From positions 1 through 8,541 of the forward strand of contig JAUVDU010000050.1 of the NCBI GenBank assembly GCA_030595135.1: 8,541 bases of DNA. The letters are read 5' to 3'. The stretch's first letter is position 1; each line of letters begins with the position of its first letter. The notes under the pieces are model-generated. The model worked only from the letters and a program-made list of their open reading frames with translations. It was not told the origin of the DNA and did not search any database. Shown here one piece after another: positions 6,803 through 8,541 of the stretch. The stretch comes from Deltaproteobacteria bacterium (GTDB taxonomy: Bacteria; Desulfobacterota; Anaeroferrophillalia; Anaeroferrophillales; Tharpellaceae). The translations under genes and the position numbers were made by a program.

Positions 6803-7414
6803 TCATACTTCATCTTCACCATCCGGTGCTTCCGTAAGCAGCGGGGCGACTTTGTCCCACAACGCTTCACGCCCCGATTTGTTCAGGGCGGAGACCGGAA
6901 AAAGTTCGCCATGAACCTCTTCTTGGAGTTGTTCACGCCAGAGACGTAGTTTTTTGGCCCGAGCCTGGGGTTTGAGTTTATCGATCTTGGTCAGAACCGG
7001 GAAAAACGGCAGGCCGTACTCATTAAGCCAGGACATCAGCCGAACCTCCTCTTTTTCCGGTTTCCGGCGAAGATCCATGAGCAGCAAAAGCGCTTTAATA
7101 TCCTCATGACCCTCAAGATAGTCATGCACCATCGGCCCCCAATCGCCCTTGGTTTTACGATCCACCGCCGCATAACCATAACCCGGCAAATCGACCAGAT
7201 AGAAGGCGTTGTTAACCAGAAAAAAGTTCAGAAGCCGGGTATGACCGGGTTTTCCGCTGGTGCGAGCCAGAGAACGGCGGTTGAGAAGATAGTTGATCAG
7301 AGTTGATTTCCCCACATTTGAACGACCTGCAATCGCCAGATGAGGGCGCCCGTCAAACGGTGCTTGAGAAAACTCGGCCGCACTTTTAATAAATTCAACT
7401 GTATTTATTTTCAT
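6803..7414 (-). CDS. engB: Ribosome biogenesis GTP-binding protein EngB (YihA/YsxC)
   Basis: EngB is a small TRAFAC-class GTPase needed for assembly of the large (50S) ribosomal subunit in many bacteria. At 203 residues it has the normal length. All G motifs are present: G1 GRSNVGKS (30-37), G2 Thr59 within GKPGHTR (54-60), G3 DLPGYG (75-80), G4 TKIDK (142-146) and G5 SAL (175-177). The N-terminal FIKSAAEFSQAP and the RTSGKPGHTRLLNFF segment are hallmarks of the family. The ATG at 7414 has TGGAA (7420-7424) five nt upstream. It is the first convincing gene of a two-gene operon with the radical SAM gene that follows after 12 nt. Its promoter must lie in 7415-7672; a possible -10 TAAAAT sits at 7433-7438 on the minus strand, but no good -35 accompanies it. 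Confidence 0.97.
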   Translation of the reverse strand: MKINTVEFIKSAAEFSQAPFDGRPHLAIAGRSNVGKSTLINYLLNRRSLARTSGKPGHTRLLNFFLVNNAFYLVDLPGYGYAAVDRKTKGDWGPMVHDYLEGHEDIKALLLLMDLRRKPEKEEVRLMSWLNEYGLPFFPVLTKIDKLKPQARAKKLRLWREQLQEEVHGELFPVSALNKSGREALWDKVAPLLTEAPDGEDEV

Positions 7415-7672
7415 AATAATTCCATATTTCCAATTTTATTTACCATAAAGATGCCGCAAATAGCGGCGAACTTTGCTTCGCCCACCTTAACGGGGTCAAA
7501 GCTGGGGTGCTGGAGCACCTTATACCAGCAATGACCCCAATCCCGGATGTTTGCAGACAGCTCTTGTTTAATGTCAAAAACCGTTGCCAAACTGTTCTTT
7601 TTTGTGTTAGCTACGACACGCTTCAATAAAGGTGACTTAATTTTCACTATTTGCAAAATCAGGAAATTTATC
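7415..7672. other. Divergent intergenic region between engB and a plus-strand radical SAM gene
   Basis: This 258-nt gap must hold the promoters of two divergent genes. Its engB-proximal third to half is filled by a nested palindromic element (7453-7538). On the plus strand the only reading aid I can support is the AGGA ribosome site of the downstream gene. On the minus strand a TTGACA at 7572-7577 has no acceptable -10 at normal spacing. No promoter is called with confidence. Confidence 0.6.
7453..7538. repeat. Nested palindromic element (REP/MITE-like or structured leader RNA)
   Basis: Several inverted repeats are packed together. GCCGC (7453-7457) pairs with GCGGC (7463-7467). GGCGAA (7465-7470) pairs with TTCGCC (7477-7482); these two hairpins share bases and are mutually exclusive. 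GGGGTCA (7492-7498) pairs with TGACCCC (7532-7538), enclosing GCTGG (7501-7505) with CCAGC (7525-7529) and GGTGCT (7506-7511) with AGCACC (7514-7519), so one long imperfect hairpin of about 18 bp spans 7492-7538. The density is far above chance. It could be a dispersed extragenic palindrome, a small non-autonomous mobile element or a folded 5' leader of engB; copy number elsewhere in the genome would decide. Confidence 0.65.
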
Positions 7673-8541
7673 ATGCATTACGAAGGCAATATTATTCGGC
7701 CGCCGAGCGAGGCTCGGAGTATCATCCTCCAGGTAACCGTGGGATGTTCTCATAACCGTTGTACTTTCTGTCCAACTTATGCCGGGGTTCGCTTTAGAAT
7801 CAAGGACGAGGCCACTCTGTCAGCCGACATTCGTTATGCGGCCCAAGCCTTTCCCGGAGCTCGACGACTTTTTATAACTGACGGCGATGCCCTGGTCATC
7901 CCCTGGAAACGACTCTACCCGCTTTTTCAAGAAATCAACGTACAACTGCCTCGTTTAACCAGAATCGGCATCTACGCCTCGGCCAAATCTTTGCGCCGCC
8001 GTTCCCTTGAAGAACTTAAACTACTCAAAGAACAAAAACTGGGAATAATCTATTACGGGCTGGAGAGTGGTGATGATGAAACCTTGAAAGCCATCGACAA
8101 AGGGACGACCAGCGGAGAAGAATCAGTTGTTCTCTGCAACAAGGTTAAGGAAGCCGGCATAAAAATTTCAACCACGGTTATGATTGGCATTGCCGGCCAA
8201 GAACGCTCGCTCATCCACGCTCGCCGCACCGGTGAGGTGTTAACTGCCATCGACCCCAGCTATGTCGGGGCTCTGGTCACCATGATTGTGCCCGGTACCC
8301 GGCTCGAAGAAGCCGAGCGCGAAGGCCGTTTCACGCTTCCCGATCAACGCGGCCTGCTCCTCGAACTGAAAGAGATGATCACCTGGACCAAATTAAGCAA
8401 GGGCATGTTTATGGCCAACCACGCTTCCAACTATCTCCCGATCAAGATCCATTCACCGGCCCAACGCGAAGCCGCCCTGAAAATGATTGATGAAGCCTTA
8501 AACGGCAACGTCCAGTTAAAGGAAGAGTGGATGCGAGGGTT
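7673..8541 (+). CDS. Radical SAM protein with CX4CX2C cluster motif (3' end cut by window edge)
   Basis: An open frame of 289 codons starts at the ATG at 7673 and runs off the right edge without a stop. The N-terminus MHYEGNIIRPPSEARSIILQ leads into VTVGCSHNRCTFC, with Cys25, Cys30 and Cys33, that is CX4CX2C instead of the usual CX3CX2C. The rest fits a radical SAM barrel: FITDGDA (67-73), YYGLESGDDETLKAIDKG (127-144) and STTVMIGIAGQE (166-177). I recall GCSHN-x-CTFC as a recurring variant in uncharacterised radical SAM proteins, so the extra residue is probably genuine and not an error. AGGA at 7661-7664, 8 nt upstream, supports the start. It is divergent from engB. The protein should bind a [4Fe-4S] cluster and SAM in the cytosol; its substrate is unknown. 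Confidence 0.9.
   Translation, partial: MHYEGNIIRPPSEARSIILQVTVGCSHNRCTFCPTYAGVRFRIKDEATLSADIRYAAQAFPGARRLFITDGDALVIPWKRLYPLFQEINVQLPRLTRIGIYASAKSLRRRSLEELKLLKEQKLGIIYYGLESGDDETLKAIDKGTTSGEESVVLCNKVKEAGIKISTTVMIGIAGQERSLIHARRTGEVLTAIDPSYVGALVTMIVPGTRLEEAEREGRFTLPDQRGLLLELKEMITWTKLSKGMFMANHASNYLPIKIHSPAQREAALKMIDEALNGNVQLKEEWMRG

Noticed and set aside
7411..7674. An 87-residue minus-strand frame ending in an ATGA overlap with engB
   Set aside because: Despite the neat overlap, its ATG lacks a ribosome-binding site, overlaps the ATG of the plus-strand radical SAM gene (CATG), and its second half is the translated palindromic element. It has no recognisable domain. Conservation of the frame in relatives would revive it.
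8053..8250. Minus-strand 65-residue frame
   Set aside because: It is antisense to the plus-strand radical SAM gene, which is open over 289 codons with motif support.
1..8541. CRISPR arrays, tRNA or rRNA genes, insertion-sequence transposases
   Set aside because: No regularly spaced direct repeats, no tRNA-like cloverleaf and no transposase motifs were noticed on either strand by eye; short or diverged examples could be missed.

Overview
The window reads as bacterial chromosomal DNA: dense genes, Shine-Dalgarno-type start sites, ATGA stop/start overlaps and two radical SAM enzymes. The gene set fits a Gram-negative, probably anaerobic bacterium, possibly of the Desulfobacterota (deltaproteobacterial) type. 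That placement is a weak inference from protein style, because the window has no rRNA or other strong marker.

Layout: almost everything is on the minus strand. Reading that strand 5' to 3' (right to left), engB (7414-6803), a ribosome-assembly GTPase, is followed 12 nt later by a 548-residue radical SAM protein (6790-5144); together they look like a housekeeping operon. Its end is followed by two palindromes (5054-5108) that may terminate or insulate it. Next comes a visibly AT-richer stretch holding a mazEF-type toxin-antitoxin pair (4911-4651 and 4657-4304) with its own good promoter (TTGACA, 17 nt, CATACT) and a candidate operator. The same strand then carries a type I restriction-modification operon in the order hsdR-hsdM-hsdS (4209-1855, 1858-377, 374-1), whose last gene runs out of the window. 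On the plus strand, at the right end, a second radical SAM gene with a CX4CX2C cluster motif starts at 7673 and is cut by the window end. It is divergent from engB.

The 258-nt gap between engB and the plus-strand radical SAM gene holds a compact nested palindromic element (7453-7538), which is the main structure no gene explains.

Working together: HsdR/M/S form a complete-looking DNA defence system, close in size, gene order and HsdS N-terminus to the EcoAI/EcoEI (type IB-like) group. The upstream toxin-antitoxin pair, on the same strand and only 94 nt before hsdR, could stabilise the locus or be partly co-transcribed with it. The AT-rich TA block plus the restriction system looks like an accessory insert beside a core engB operon. 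I see no clearly new system here; the best leads are the TA/restriction coupling, the palindromic element and the two poorly characterised radical SAM proteins.
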